Positions 52,280 to 60,706 of a DNA stretch of 64,000 nt are shown here, one piece after another (position 1 is the stretch's first letter; every line of letters begins with the position of its first letter). The notes under the pieces are model-generated. The model made no database searches and was not told the DNA's origin. It saw nothing but the letters and a program-made list of their open reading frames with translations. The position numbers were made by a program, and so were the translations under genes. Source of the stretch: Oscillospiraceae bacterium (GTDB lineage Bacteria; Bacillota; Clostridia; Saccharofermentanales; Saccharofermentanaceae); NCBI GenBank assembly GCA_015069205.1, contig SVIZ01000002.1, positions 1-64,000 of the forward strand. The letters are read 5' to 3'.

Positions 52280-53008
52280 TTGCTTTATATTCTTACGGCA
52301 CTTAAATGTGAAGCTGCGGCGCTGGACGGACTTCCTGGCGAAGTTATAGTCACGGGCGTAGGCGGGCGCGTTGTTGACCGGATCAAACAACTCGATCTGA
52401 AACCTGACGATTACGTGCTTAATGTCGGCATTTGCGCAGGCCCCGAAAAAGGTGAAGGCTACCTTATCAATCAGGTTATTTCATCTGTTACCGGCCGGCG
52501 TTTTTATCCTGACATTCTCTTTGAGTCAGGCGCGAAAGAGATGACTGTCACATATTCTGATGAGGTCGTGACTTCTGTCGGAGAAGGCATGCTCTACGAC
52601 ATGGAATCTGCCCTTATCTGCGATGCTGTCCTGAAGATGATCCCGCCGTCGAATCTCGCTCTTTATAAAGTCGTTTCAGACAGCGGCGAAAATTTCCCTT
52701 CGGCAAATGAAGTTACACAACTTATCAGAGCGCACCTGGACGAGATCAAGAAGATTGCTTCGCTGCTCGACTGTGAAGAGGGTAATGCCTCATATGAGTT
52801 CCTTCCGGAATCGATAAAGGAAAAGCTCCGTCTTACCCAATACATGCAAAATGAATTGAAAGATCTGGAACATTACTGTGTTGCTTCGGGCCGCCGGGAT
52901 GAACTGCTGAAGCTTCTGTCTGACATGGAAAATGATGGGCGGATCCCTGTTAAGGATAAGAAAGCCGGAAGGGAGGTACTCGATGAGATTTACTCATATC
53001 TACGTTGA
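52280..53008 (+). CDS. Nucleoside phosphorylase-like protein
   Basis: 242 aa. Residues 1-~160 resemble the PNP/MTAN phosphorylase fold: LYILTALKCEAAAL at the start, a Gly-rich VTGVGG loop, LNVGICAGPEKGEG, and GEGMLYDMESALICDA, which corresponds to the purine-binding 'DMES' of 5'-methylthioadenosine nucleosidase. The C-terminal ~80 residues are helical. The start is probably TTG at 52280 (GAGAGGA upstream); the frame is open 22 codons further upstream. It overlaps the next gene by 26 nt, so it works in the same operon as the SPL-like enzyme. Confidence 0.72.
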   Translation: MLYILTALKCEAAALDGLPGEVIVTGVGGRVVDRIKQLDLKPDDYVLNVGICAGPEKGEGYLINQVISSVTGRRFYPDILFESGAKEMTVTYSDEVVTSVGEGMLYDMESALICDAVLKMIPPSNLALYKVVSDSGENFPSANEVTQLIRAHLDEIKKIASLLDCEEGNASYEFLPESIKEKLRLTQYMQNELKDLEHYCVASGRRDELLKLLSDMENDGRIPVKDKKAGREVLDEIYSYLR

Positions 53009-53957
53009 GGAACGGGCACTGGAATACCCTCTGGCGCAGAAGATATTGGATAAACTTCCTGATGCGAATGTTGTCAGGATAAAGCATTACAAAGACGTGT
53101 TCGACCGCAAAAGACAGAATGCGGTTTTGCAGCATGAGCACCGCGCACTGATAGTAGCGGTACGGGACGGCAACAGGATCTTTGAAGGCGCGCCGGTGTG
53201 TCAGTCTTTCGGAAATGCGAATTTCTATTATGCAAGCTCCATGATGAACTGCCCGTTCGACTGTGAGTACTGCTATCTGAAAGGTATGTATCCTTCAAGC
53301 CACATGGTCGTGTTCGTGAACCTTGAGGATTACCGCGCTGACGTTGAAGAGAAACTTAAGGAAGGACCGATGTATGTCTGTGCTTCCTACGATACAGACC
53401 TGCTGGCAATGAACGGCCTTACGGGGCATGCTGATTTCTGGAAAGAACTCGCAGCATTGCACCCTGACCTTCTCGTAGAGCTCAGGACAAAGGCTGCGGT
53501 TGAGATAAAAGATAATATATCGAACGTCATCTATGCATTTACATTGTCACCTGAGGAAGTGGTATCGCGTTATGAGAAGAATACCGCTCCTTTGAAGGCC
53601 AGGATCAGCACGGCTGTTTCTGCTATCGAAAACGGCGCTAAGGTAAGGCTCTGCTTTGATCCGGTAATAAAGATCCCTGGTTGGAAAGATGCATATAAGA
53701 GACTTGTTGATACGACGGCGGCCTCGATAGATTTCTCGAAGCTTACGGATGTCAGCGTCGGCACGTTCAGGATATCAGCCGACTACCTGAATAAGATGAG
53801 GAAGGCTTATCCCGGTTCGGAGGTCGCGTGGTATCCTTATGTCATAAAAGACGGCGTTGCACAGTACGAACCTGAGACCGACCGCGGGATGCAGGAGTTC
53901 GTCTGCGCGGCTTTAAAGGAACACATAGGAAAGGAGAAGATATTCACATGGAATTAA
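52983..53957 (+). CDS. Spore photoproduct lyase-family radical SAM protein
   Basis: 324 aa. The [4Fe-4S] site is Cys90-x3-Cys94-x2-Cys97 in MMNCPFDCEYCYLKGMY. SPL-like pattern otherwise: FYYASSMMNC, MVVFVNLEDY and the C-terminal SVGTFRISADYLNKM. In Bacillus SplB the H-atom donor Cys141 lies in a 'SCTSD' context. Here the matching stretch is YVCASYDTD, with Cys133 two places earlier. It may therefore be an SPL-like enzyme of a different reaction. The start is ATG 52983 with GGGAGG. It is coupled at both ends. Confidence 0.88.
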   Translation: MRFTHIYVEERALEYPLAQKILDKLPDANVVRIKHYKDVFDRKRQNAVLQHEHRALIVAVRDGNRIFEGAPVCQSFGNANFYYASSMMNCPFDCEYCYLKGMYPSSHMVVFVNLEDYRADVEEKLKEGPMYVCASYDTDLLAMNGLTGHADFWKELAALHPDLLVELRTKAAVEIKDNISNVIYAFTLSPEEVVSRYEKNTAPLKARISTAVSAIENGAKVRLCFDPVIKIPGWKDAYKRLVDTTAASIDFSKLTDVSVGTFRISADYLNKMRKAYPGSEVAWYPYVIKDGVAQYEPETDRGMQEFVCAALKEHIGKEKIFTWN

Positions 53958-54640
53958 AGACTGCAATCGTGACCGGAGCGTCTTCGGGCATCGGACTTGC
54001 CATCTCGAAAATGCTTGCCGAAGAAGGATATAAAGTTTACGGCATCGGAAGGATCTTTCCTGACGGCTGTGACTTCTTTGAGAAGAGGATGTCTTTGGAT
54101 CTGAGAGATACGGATATACTTCTCGCTAAGATAACCGGCATAAAGAGAGTGGACCTCCTGGTCAATGCGGCAGGCAGTGCGTTCTATGGGCTTGCCGAGT
54201 TCAATACTCCCGATCAGATAACGGAGATGTGCAGGGTGGATTTGGAAGCTCCGATGATCCTGACATCGGCCCTGCTCCCGAAGCTTAAGGATGTGAGGGG
54301 CATGGTGATCAACATCGCGTCGGTCACTTCAACCAGGATCAACACACACGGTGCCGTATATGGTGCTTTGAAGGCAGGACTTCGAAGCTACGGCAGAAGC
54401 CTTTACGAAGAAGTAAGGAAGACCGGCGTAAGAGTCGTTACGGTCTGCCCGGATCTTACGGCAGGAACCAAGCTCTACAGAAATGCCGACTTCAAACCGT
54501 CAGAAGATGACGGCTGCTACCTCGTTCCTGAGGATACCGCCGAGTGCGTCAGGGACATCATCAACATGAGAGAGGGTGCCGTTGTAACGGAGGTCGAGGT
54601 AAGGCCGCAGTTCAACAGGATCGAGAAAAAGAAGAACTGA
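53948..54640 (+). CDS. Short-chain dehydrogenase/reductase
   Basis: 230 aa classical SDR: TGASSGIG for NAD(P) binding, NAAG, Ser in NIASVTSTR, and catalytic Tyr/Lys in YGALKAG. Its N-terminal part lacks an Arg pair clearly selecting NADPH. It overlaps the SPL-like gene by 10 nt and ends the three-gene operon. The substrate is unknown. The ribosome site is AAAGGAG. Confidence 0.92.
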   Translation: MELKTAIVTGASSGIGLAISKMLAEEGYKVYGIGRIFPDGCDFFEKRMSLDLRDTDILLAKITGIKRVDLLVNAAGSAFYGLAEFNTPDQITEMCRVDLEAPMILTSALLPKLKDVRGMVINIASVTSTRINTHGAVYGALKAGLRSYGRSLYEEVRKTGVRVVTVCPDLTAGTKLYRNADFKPSEDDGCYLVPEDTAECVRDIINMREGAVVTEVEVRPQFNRIEKKKN

Positions 54641-54653
54641 CAGTTATTTCTAT

Positions 54654-54682
54654 TTGAAATGGATATCTGATTAACCTATTAT
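54654..54682 (+). promoter_or_regulatory. Leaderless-type promoter of the second GT-C-like gene
   Basis: TTGAAA (54654-54659), 17-nt spacer, TATTAT (54677-54682), then only 7 nt to ATG 54690. Confidence 0.72.
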
Positions 54683-54689
54683 TTTATCT

Positions 54690-56804
54690 ATGGTCACTCC
54701 GGTTAGACAAAACAGGCTATACTCTTTTATTAAGACTGTTATCACAGTATTGTGTTTTGCTGTTTGCTTTTATCTGTTCTTGTTAAGCTTTACCGGTACT
54801 TTCAGATTGATTTCTGATATCGGAAGTAATCGTGTGTTGTTTTTGAATCCTGTTATAGGGTTACTTATCGCCATGGTTTCTGTAACAGCTTTAGGAGTAT
54901 ATCTGTTGAAAACACGAAAACTGGAAAGCTATTTAACCCGGTTTGATGATGAGAAGTCGTTTAACCGTGCGATGAGTATTCTTAAAATAGCAGTTTTTAT
55001 TGAGTGCCTTCTTTTATCGGCTATGGTTTTTGGTATGAATCAGCGGGTTGATCAGCATAGTGTTCAATACTCTGCTTATGGTCTTTCATGGAATGTGACA
55101 GAAGTTCTTACACCACCCAGACATCTTGGAGTATATCCGAATAATTCGGGTTTTGTCTTTGCGATTTATCTGTTGAGTTTTATAACCGGACACTATAACA
55201 CCGCTGTTATTATGCTTATTTTTTCTTTCCTTGTTCCGCTGATATATTCTGATCTGGCAGCAATTGGGGGAAAGATCGGCATGTCACACAAGTCACAATT
55301 GCTGATTATGGTTTGCGGATTGTTGTTTATTCCGCTTCAAACGAAGGTCACATTTATCTATGGTGATATTCCGGGTTTGTTTTTTGCAGTAAGGGCGATG
55401 AAACATGCAACAGAAATAGTTGTAAAGAAAATCACCCTTAAGAATGCAGTATTAGTTATTGTATTTATGGCTTTCGCCTATGTTATGAAGAATAATTATC
55501 TTATTTTTTCAATTGCTGTCGTGATTTATCTGGCAGCGGAGCTGTTGAGGCAGCGCAGATACAAGGAACTGTTTATTCCGGCGGCTGTTATCGCGGCAAT
55601 GCTTATTCTTAATTTTGTTATCAAATTATCTTTAGGTGCAGTATTGGATGGAACGGTTTCTTCCGGTGCTTCCAAGTTTTCCTGGATAGCTATGGGTATG
55701 CAGGAAAATGCAGGAACTTTCAACGGCTATAATGATGCAACATACTATGAAATGGGATTTGATGCTGATCTGCAGTCTGAATTAGCAAAAAATGATATAA
55801 AGGTACGGCTCTATGAGTTTCTGTCAAATCCGAATCAGGCCATAGGATTCTACACGAAAAAAGCCATGGTTCAGTGGTCAGATCCAACGTACAACGCTTT
55901 TGAGTTTTCAAGCAGAAATGTATATTTGGATGAAAGTGCTTCGCCATTACTATGGGTTATTTCAAGTCCGAAGTGCATCAGGATAGCTGCTTCATTCCTA
56001 AAAGTTTTCCAACTGTTTATGTATATCGGCAGTTTTGTTTTTGCGGTGAAGGAAAAACGGAGGAAGACGGGAACTCCCGGATTACTTTTGATTACGGCAT
56101 TTATCGGAGGTTGTTTTTTCCATTTGATATGGGAGGCAGGCTCCACATATGCTATGCCATATGCTGTGATCCTGATTCCTGTTGGTGTATCCGGGATGAT
56201 TTCTTTATTTAGGAAACTATCCGAATTAAAGGTAAAAGAATTATCCAAAGTACGAATACAGACCAATGCATCCGGAGTGATTTTGTTTATTGCAGGAACT
56301 TTCACCCTTCTTTTTGCAGCTGCGGGAATTGGATCGATCAAACAATTGCTCGCTGATGGACGCATTGCTTATAACATATATTTTAATGAGACATTGCTAC
56401 GCTCAAGAGAAGCAGTTGAAGAAGGGAAATATTATCTCAGACCCGCTATAGATGGATTTGAAAACAAGGGATTGGAAATCGAACTTGTCAGATATGCCGG
56501 TAAATATCGCATGAAAATTGATGTTGATGGTATACCAGAGGAAATCTATCTTACTAATAATAGAGGGAAGGTCAAGTATGACTGGTGTTCATATGATGAA
56601 ACACAGGTTTTCGTCATTGTTAAAAATCATAACGGGACCTATTCGATCTGTCAGGGTGTTTCCGGTGCCTTAGCATTGAATCTGAATGATGGGCTAGTTG
56701 TCGATGAATTTGTAGATTATACATATATATTTGATGATGATGAATACAGAGAGTATATTTCGGCTCATCCTGAAATTACCTGGTGTCTCGATCCTGTATC
56801 TTGA
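54690..56804 (+). CDS. GT-C-like polytopic membrane protein, AT-rich
   Basis: 704 aa with about 12 membrane helices up to residue ~560, followed by a soluble extracytoplasmic domain of ~140 residues (RYAGKYRMKIDVDGIPEEIY) that looks beta-rich. The organisation and the 'AFAYVMKNNYLIFSIAVVIYLAAELLRQ' area fit Bacillota GT-C proteins that glycosylate surface polymers. It shares AT-rich composition and leaderless start with the 39980 gene, but the two do not look closely similar. No ribosome site. Possibly acquired by transfer. Confidence 0.7.
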   Translation: MVTPVRQNRLYSFIKTVITVLCFAVCFYLFLLSFTGTFRLISDIGSNRVLFLNPVIGLLIAMVSVTALGVYLLKTRKLESYLTRFDDEKSFNRAMSILKIAVFIECLLLSAMVFGMNQRVDQHSVQYSAYGLSWNVTEVLTPPRHLGVYPNNSGFVFAIYLLSFITGHYNTAVIMLIFSFLVPLIYSDLAAIGGKIGMSHKSQLLIMVCGLLFIPLQTKVTFIYGDIPGLFFAVRAMKHATEIVVKKITLKNAVLVIVFMAFAYVMKNNYLIFSIAVVIYLAAELLRQRRYKELFIPAAVIAAMLILNFVIKLSLGAVLDGTVSSGASKFSWIAMGMQENAGTFNGYNDATYYEMGFDADLQSELAKNDIKVRLYEFLSNPNQAIGFYTKKAMVQWSDPTYNAFEFSSRNVYLDESASPLLWVISSPKCIRIAASFLKVFQLFMYIGSFVFAVKEKRRKTGTPGLLLITAFIGGCFFHLIWEAGSTYAMPYAVILIPVGVSGMISLFRKLSELKVKELSKVRIQTNASGVILFIAGTFTLLFAAAGIGSIKQLLADGRIAYNIYFNETLLRSREAVEEGKYYLRPAIDGFENKGLEIELVRYAGKYRMKIDVDGIPEEIYLTNNRGKVKYDWCSYDETQVFVIVKNHNGTYSICQGVSGALALNLNDGLVVDEFVDYTYIFDDDEYREYISAHPEITWCLDPVS

Positions 56805-56935
56805 TCAGTTTTAGGGACAATTTCCGTTTCTGAAATATTACATTTTCCTCGTTTTCCAGCTTAAAAAAGTAAAAAAAGTCTTGAAACCCTATTGTTTGTC
56901 AACTTTTCGTGCTTTTATTACAGTCGCGTTACAGG

Positions 56936-56949
56936 CACAATATATTGTG
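56936..56949. promoter_or_regulatory. NrdR-like box upstream of nrdG-nrdD
   Basis: Perfect 14-bp palindrome CACAATATATTGTG, close to the NrdR-box consensus ACACTATATATAGTGT. A weaker copy, CACAACATATGGGT, starts at 56969-56982 about three helical turns away, inside the promoter spacer. Confidence 0.65.
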
Positions 56950-56957
56950 ATTTGCTG

Positions 56958-56986
56958 TTGACACAACCACAACATATGGGTAATCT
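56958..56986 (+). promoter_or_regulatory. Promoter of nrdG-nrdD
   Basis: TTGACA (56958-56963), 17-nt spacer, weak TAATCT (56981-56986). It overlaps the second NrdR-like site. Confidence 0.5.
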
Positions 56987-57055
56987 GTAAGAGCGTTTTG
57001 AGAAATCCGAAGCGCATTCGCACCTATTTTCAATTCATAAGCGAGGTATTTGGGT

Positions 57056-57754
57056 ATGATCATCGGCGGACTTCAGAAGTTGACTCTTTTGGACTTCCCC
57101 GGGACGGTAGCTTGTACGGTTTTTACGGTCGGCTGCAATCTGAGATGCCCTTTCTGCCACAACCCGGACTTGGTGAACAATCCCCCGGAAGACCTGAGGA
57201 TGAGCGAAGAAGATTTTTTCGCGTTCCTCAAGAAAAGACAGGGAATCCTGGACGGGGTTGCCATCACAGGCGGCGAACCGCTTCTGCATTCTGACATCGG
57301 TGAGTTTATCGCAAAGATCAAGTCGATGGGTTACAAGGTAAAACTTGATACCAACGGCACGTTCCCTGACAGGCTGGAGAAGATCCTGGCCGAAGGCAAC
57401 GTCGATTACGTGGCGATGGACCTCAAGAACACCTTTGACAAATATGCGGAAACAGTCGGTATCAAAAACTTCGATGTTGAGCTCATAAAGCGAAGCATCA
57501 GGCTGATACAGGAAAGCGGCGTTGCACATGAGTTCAGGACAACAGTGGTAGCGCCTCTTCACGAAGCGGGCGATTTCGAACTGATCGCGAAACAGGTGGA
57601 AGGATCTGAGAATTACTTCCTCCAGAACTTTGTAGATTCGGGAAATCTCCTGAATGGTGAAGGCCTTGGCGAGATGCCGCACGAAGAGTTGGAAAAAGCT
57701 TTGGAAAATGCGAAGAAAATAATACCGCAAGCAAAGATACGCGGAGAGAGTTAA
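57056..57754 (+). CDS. nrdG: Anaerobic ribonucleotide reductase-activating protein
   Basis: 232 aa radical SAM enzyme. The cluster site CNLRCPFCHN (Cys-x3-Cys-x2-Cys) and ITGGEPLLH follow the activase pattern. It uses S-adenosylmethionine to create the glycyl radical in NrdD. ATG 57056 is preferred to the TTG six nt upstream because GAGG is correctly spaced. nrdD starts 10 nt after its stop. Confidence 0.93.
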   Translation: MIIGGLQKLTLLDFPGTVACTVFTVGCNLRCPFCHNPDLVNNPPEDLRMSEEDFFAFLKKRQGILDGVAITGGEPLLHSDIGEFIAKIKSMGYKVKLDTNGTFPDRLEKILAEGNVDYVAMDLKNTFDKYAETVGIKNFDVELIKRSIRLIQESGVAHEFRTTVVAPLHEAGDFELIAKQVEGSENYFLQNFVDSGNLLNGEGLGEMPHEELEKALENAKKIIPQAKIRGES

Positions 57755-57764
57755 GGAGAGGAAC

Positions 57765-60170
57765 ATGTATCAAATCATCAAGAGAGACGGCAAAGTCGTA
57801 GACTTTGACTTAAGCAAGATCTCGGGGGCCATTGAGAAGGCTTTCGTTGCACAGAACAGAGAGTATAATTCACAGATCATCGATATGCTCGCTTTGAATG
57901 CCGTATCCGACTGCGAGAAGAAGGCAGTTGACGGCAAGGTAGACGTTGAGTCCATCCAGGACAGCGTCGAGGTTACGCTTCAGAAGATGGGTTACGACGA
58001 TGTAGCTAAGGCATACATCCTTTACCGTGCACAGCGCGAAAAGATCCGTAACATGAACTCTGCTCTCTTGAACTACAAGAGCCTCGTTGACAGCTACGTT
58101 AAGGTTGAAGACTGGCGTGTTAAAGAGAACTCCACAGTTACATATTCCGTAGGCGGTCTCATCCTTTCCAACTCCGGCGCTATCACAGCAAATTACTGGC
58201 TCTCTGAGATCTACGACAAAGAGATCGCAGATGCGCACAGAAATGCTGATATCCATATTCACGATCTTTCCATGCTCACAGGTTACTGTGCGGGATGGTC
58301 ACTGAAGCAGCTCATCCAGGAAGGTTTGGGCGGCATCACAGGTAAGATCACATCTGCTCCTGCAAAGCACCTCTCCACACTTTGCAACCAGATGGTCAAC
58401 TTCCTTGGCATCATGCAGAACGAGTGGGCAGGCGCTCAGGCTTTCTCCTCTTTCGATACATATCTTGCACCTTTCGTAAAGGTTGATAACCTTTCATATA
58501 AGCAGGTTAAGCAGGACATCCAGTCCTTCATCTACGGTGTTAACACACCTTCAAGATGGGGTACACAGAGCCCGTTCACAAACATCACTCTTGACTGGAC
58601 AGTTCCGAACGACCTCGCTGAGCAGAACTGCATCGTCGGCGGCAAGGAGATGGACTTCAAGTACAAGGATTGTAAGGCTGAGATGGACATGGTCAACAAG
58701 GCTTTCATCGAGATCATGATCGAAGGTGACGCTAACGGCCGCGGCTTCCAGTATCCTATCCCTACATACTCCATCACAAAGGATTTCGACTGGTCTGAGA
58801 CAGAGAACAACAAGCTTCTCTTCGAGATGACAGCTAAGTACGGTATCCCTTACTTCTCCAACTACATCAACTCAGACATGGAGCCTTCCGATGTACGTTC
58901 AATGTGCTGCCGTTTGAGACTCGACCTTCGTGAGCTCCGTAAGAAGTCCGGCGGATTCTTCGGTTCAGGTGAGTCCACAGGTTCCGTAGGCGTTGTTACT
59001 ATCAACATCCCCCGTATCGCTTACCTTGCAACCGATGAGGAAGACTTCTATAAGAGACTCGACCACCTCATGGACATTTCTGCAAGATCACTCAAGATCA
59101 AGAGAAACACGATCACAAAGCTTCTCGAGGAAGGCCTCTATCCTTATACAAAGCACTACCTCGGAACATTCAACAACCACTTCTCCACGATTGGTCTTGT
59201 TGGTATGAACGAAGCAGGCCTCAACGCAAGATGGCTCAGAAAAGACTTAACTCACGAAGAGACACAGAAGTTCGCAGCTGACGTTCTCAACCATATGAGA
59301 GAGAAGCTCTCCGACTATCAGGAGAAGTACGGCGACCTCTATAACCTCGAGGCTACACCTGCAGAGTCCACAGCTTTCCGTCTTGCTAAGCACGACAAGG
59401 CTAAGTACCCTGACATCATCACGGCAGACGATGCTTCCGGCGTATTCTATTACACCAACAGTTCACATCTTCCTGTCGGATACACAGCAGACATTTTCGA
59501 AGCATTGGACGTTCAGGATAACCTCCAGACACTCTATACATCAGGTACGGTATTCCACGCATTCTTGGGCGAGCGTCTCCCCGACTGGAAGGCTGCAGCA
59601 TCTCTCGTAAGAAAGATTGCCGAGAACTACAGACTGCCTTACTACACAATGTCTCCTACATACTCCATCTGCTCCGTTCACGGATACCTCCCCGGCGAAG
59701 TCAAGGCTTGCCCTCACTGCGGCGGTCCTACAGAGACATACAGCCGTATCACAGGTTACTATCGTCCGGTCAAGAACTGGAACGACGGTAAGCTCCAGGA
59801 GTTCAAGGACAGAAAGACATACGACATCTGCAACTCTAACCTGAAGCCCAGAACGGCTACAGTCACTATCACAAAGCCCGAGGGAAAGGCAGCTTCTGAT
59901 GTTGCCATAGACGGTGACGCACAGGTAACAAAGCCGATGCTCTTCACAACACACACATGCGCAAAGTGCAAGGCTGTTAAGGCAATGTTCGATGAGCAGC
60001 GCTTCGACTACGAGCTCGTATATGCTGACGACGATCTTGACCTCGCTAAGCAGTTCGACATCGTAAACGTTCCTGTCCTCGTCATTCCTGAAGAAGGCGG
60101 TGTTAAGAAATATACAGACATCGGACCCATCAGAGATTATGTAAACGAATGCAAAGGCATTAAAGCTTAA
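57765..60170 (+). CDS. nrdD: Anaerobic (class III) ribonucleoside-triphosphate reductase with C-terminal glutaredoxin-like domain
   Basis: 801 aa. N-terminal ATP-cone (IIKRDGKVVDFDLSKISGAI), catalytic barrel with YPIPTYSITKDFDW and NSSHLPVG, zinc site CSVHGYLPGEVKACPHCGG, and the glycyl-radical loop RITGYYRPVKNWNDGK (near residue 662). The last ~80 residues, TTHTCAKCKAVKAMFDEQ to the end, form a glutaredoxin/thioredoxin-like domain with CAKC and the cis-Pro in NVPVLVIPE. Reductant and reductase are thus joined in one chain. It makes dNTPs without oxygen. The ribosome site is AAGGAGAGG. Confidence 0.95.
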   Translation: MYQIIKRDGKVVDFDLSKISGAIEKAFVAQNREYNSQIIDMLALNAVSDCEKKAVDGKVDVESIQDSVEVTLQKMGYDDVAKAYILYRAQREKIRNMNSALLNYKSLVDSYVKVEDWRVKENSTVTYSVGGLILSNSGAITANYWLSEIYDKEIADAHRNADIHIHDLSMLTGYCAGWSLKQLIQEGLGGITGKITSAPAKHLSTLCNQMVNFLGIMQNEWAGAQAFSSFDTYLAPFVKVDNLSYKQVKQDIQSFIYGVNTPSRWGTQSPFTNITLDWTVPNDLAEQNCIVGGKEMDFKYKDCKAEMDMVNKAFIEIMIEGDANGRGFQYPIPTYSITKDFDWSETENNKLLFEMTAKYGIPYFSNYINSDMEPSDVRSMCCRLRLDLRELRKKSGGFFGSGESTGSVGVVTINIPRIAYLATDEEDFYKRLDHLMDISARSLKIKRNTITKLLEEGLYPYTKHYLGTFNNHFSTIGLVGMNEAGLNARWLRKDLTHEETQKFAADVLNHMREKLSDYQEKYGDLYNLEATPAESTAFRLAKHDKAKYPDIITADDASGVFYYTNSSHLPVGYTADIFEALDVQDNLQTLYTSGTVFHAFLGERLPDWKAAASLVRKIAENYRLPYYTMSPTYSICSVHGYLPGEVKACPHCGGPTETYSRITGYYRPVKNWNDGKLQEFKDRKTYDICNSNLKPRTATVTITKPEGKAASDVAIDGDAQVTKPMLFTTHTCAKCKAVKAMFDEQRFDYELVYADDDLDLAKQFDIVNVPVLVIPEEGGVKKYTDIGPIRDYVNECKGIKA

Positions 60171-60193
60171 GGATTGGTGTTAGAAGTGATCAA

Positions 60194-60230
60194 GGGCTGT
60201 CTCGGTTGTTGAGGCAGCCCTTATTATTTT
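60194..60230 (+). terminator. Terminator of nrdG-nrdD
   Basis: Stem GGGCTGTCTC / GAGGCAGCCC with loop GGTTGTT, then TTATTATTTTT. Arms identical to those after gpmI. Confidence 0.9.
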
Positions 60231-60314
60231 TCGGTTACATTTGAAAAATTCCTCATGGAAATTTGAAAAGTAGTAGTACAATACGATTATTAACTTAGCG
60301 AGGGGACTGCTGTT

Positions 60315-60461
60315 ATGGAAGATTTTTCATTTGAACAAAAAACTGAAAGAGAGCAGAACATCACCGCACGGTCAGCAATGAGTTTTGCTGATCTCAATGA
60401 AGAAGCCGAGCTCGACAAGGTCGATTTTGAGACCCTGATGGAAGAGATAAGAGTTAGCTGA
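60315..60461 (+). CDS. Small 48-aa acidic protein
   Basis: 48 codons from ATG 60315 (MEDFSFEQKTEREQNITARS) to TGA 60461, acidic and helical with EEIRVS at the end. Supported by GAGGGGA upstream, a following terminator and no overlapping gene. Family unknown. It lies alone between nrdD and the convergent nuclease-like gene. Confidence 0.5.
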   Translation: MEDFSFEQKTEREQNITARSAMSFADLNEEAELDKVDFETLMEEIRVS

Positions 60462-60502
60462 TAAGCCTTAAGTGTGGCACCATAGTTGATCAGAAACCAA
60501 GA

Positions 60503-60523
60503 GGGGCTATTGCCCCCTTTTTT
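60503..60523 (+). terminator. Terminator of the 48-aa protein gene
   Basis: Stem GGGGC tatt GCCCC then CTTTTTT. Confidence 0.75.
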
Positions 60524-60590
60524 ATGGGCGCAGGATGGAGGCCGGGCTCGAATCATCGCTTTGTTTTGAAAAGAATACCATGTAGCAAAA

Positions 60591-60695
60591 TTGTTGATGT
60601 TTTTTGGGGGGTTAAGGTCAACAAAAACATGTGTTTCATGAAAATACAGGAAAATGTTGATGTTTTTACGCGTGTTTAGACCAACAAAAATAACA
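60591..60695. repeat. Two direct repeats with paired GTTGAT / CAACAAAAA words
   Basis: Copy 1: TTGTTGATGTTTTT (60591-60605, G-rich gap) and GTCAACAAAAACA (60617-60629). Copy 2: TGTTGATGTTTTT (60655-60667) and CCAACAAAAATAACA (60681-60695). The period is 63 nt. It lies just downstream of the nuclease-like gene's stop codon (minus strand). Function unknown. Confidence 0.5.
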
Positions 60696-60706
60696 CAGCT
60701 TTAGAC

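Noticed and set aside
60541..60560. Possible tRNA TPsiC arm (GGCTCGAATC)
   Set aside because: No acceptor stem, D-arm or anticodon arm could be paired around it.
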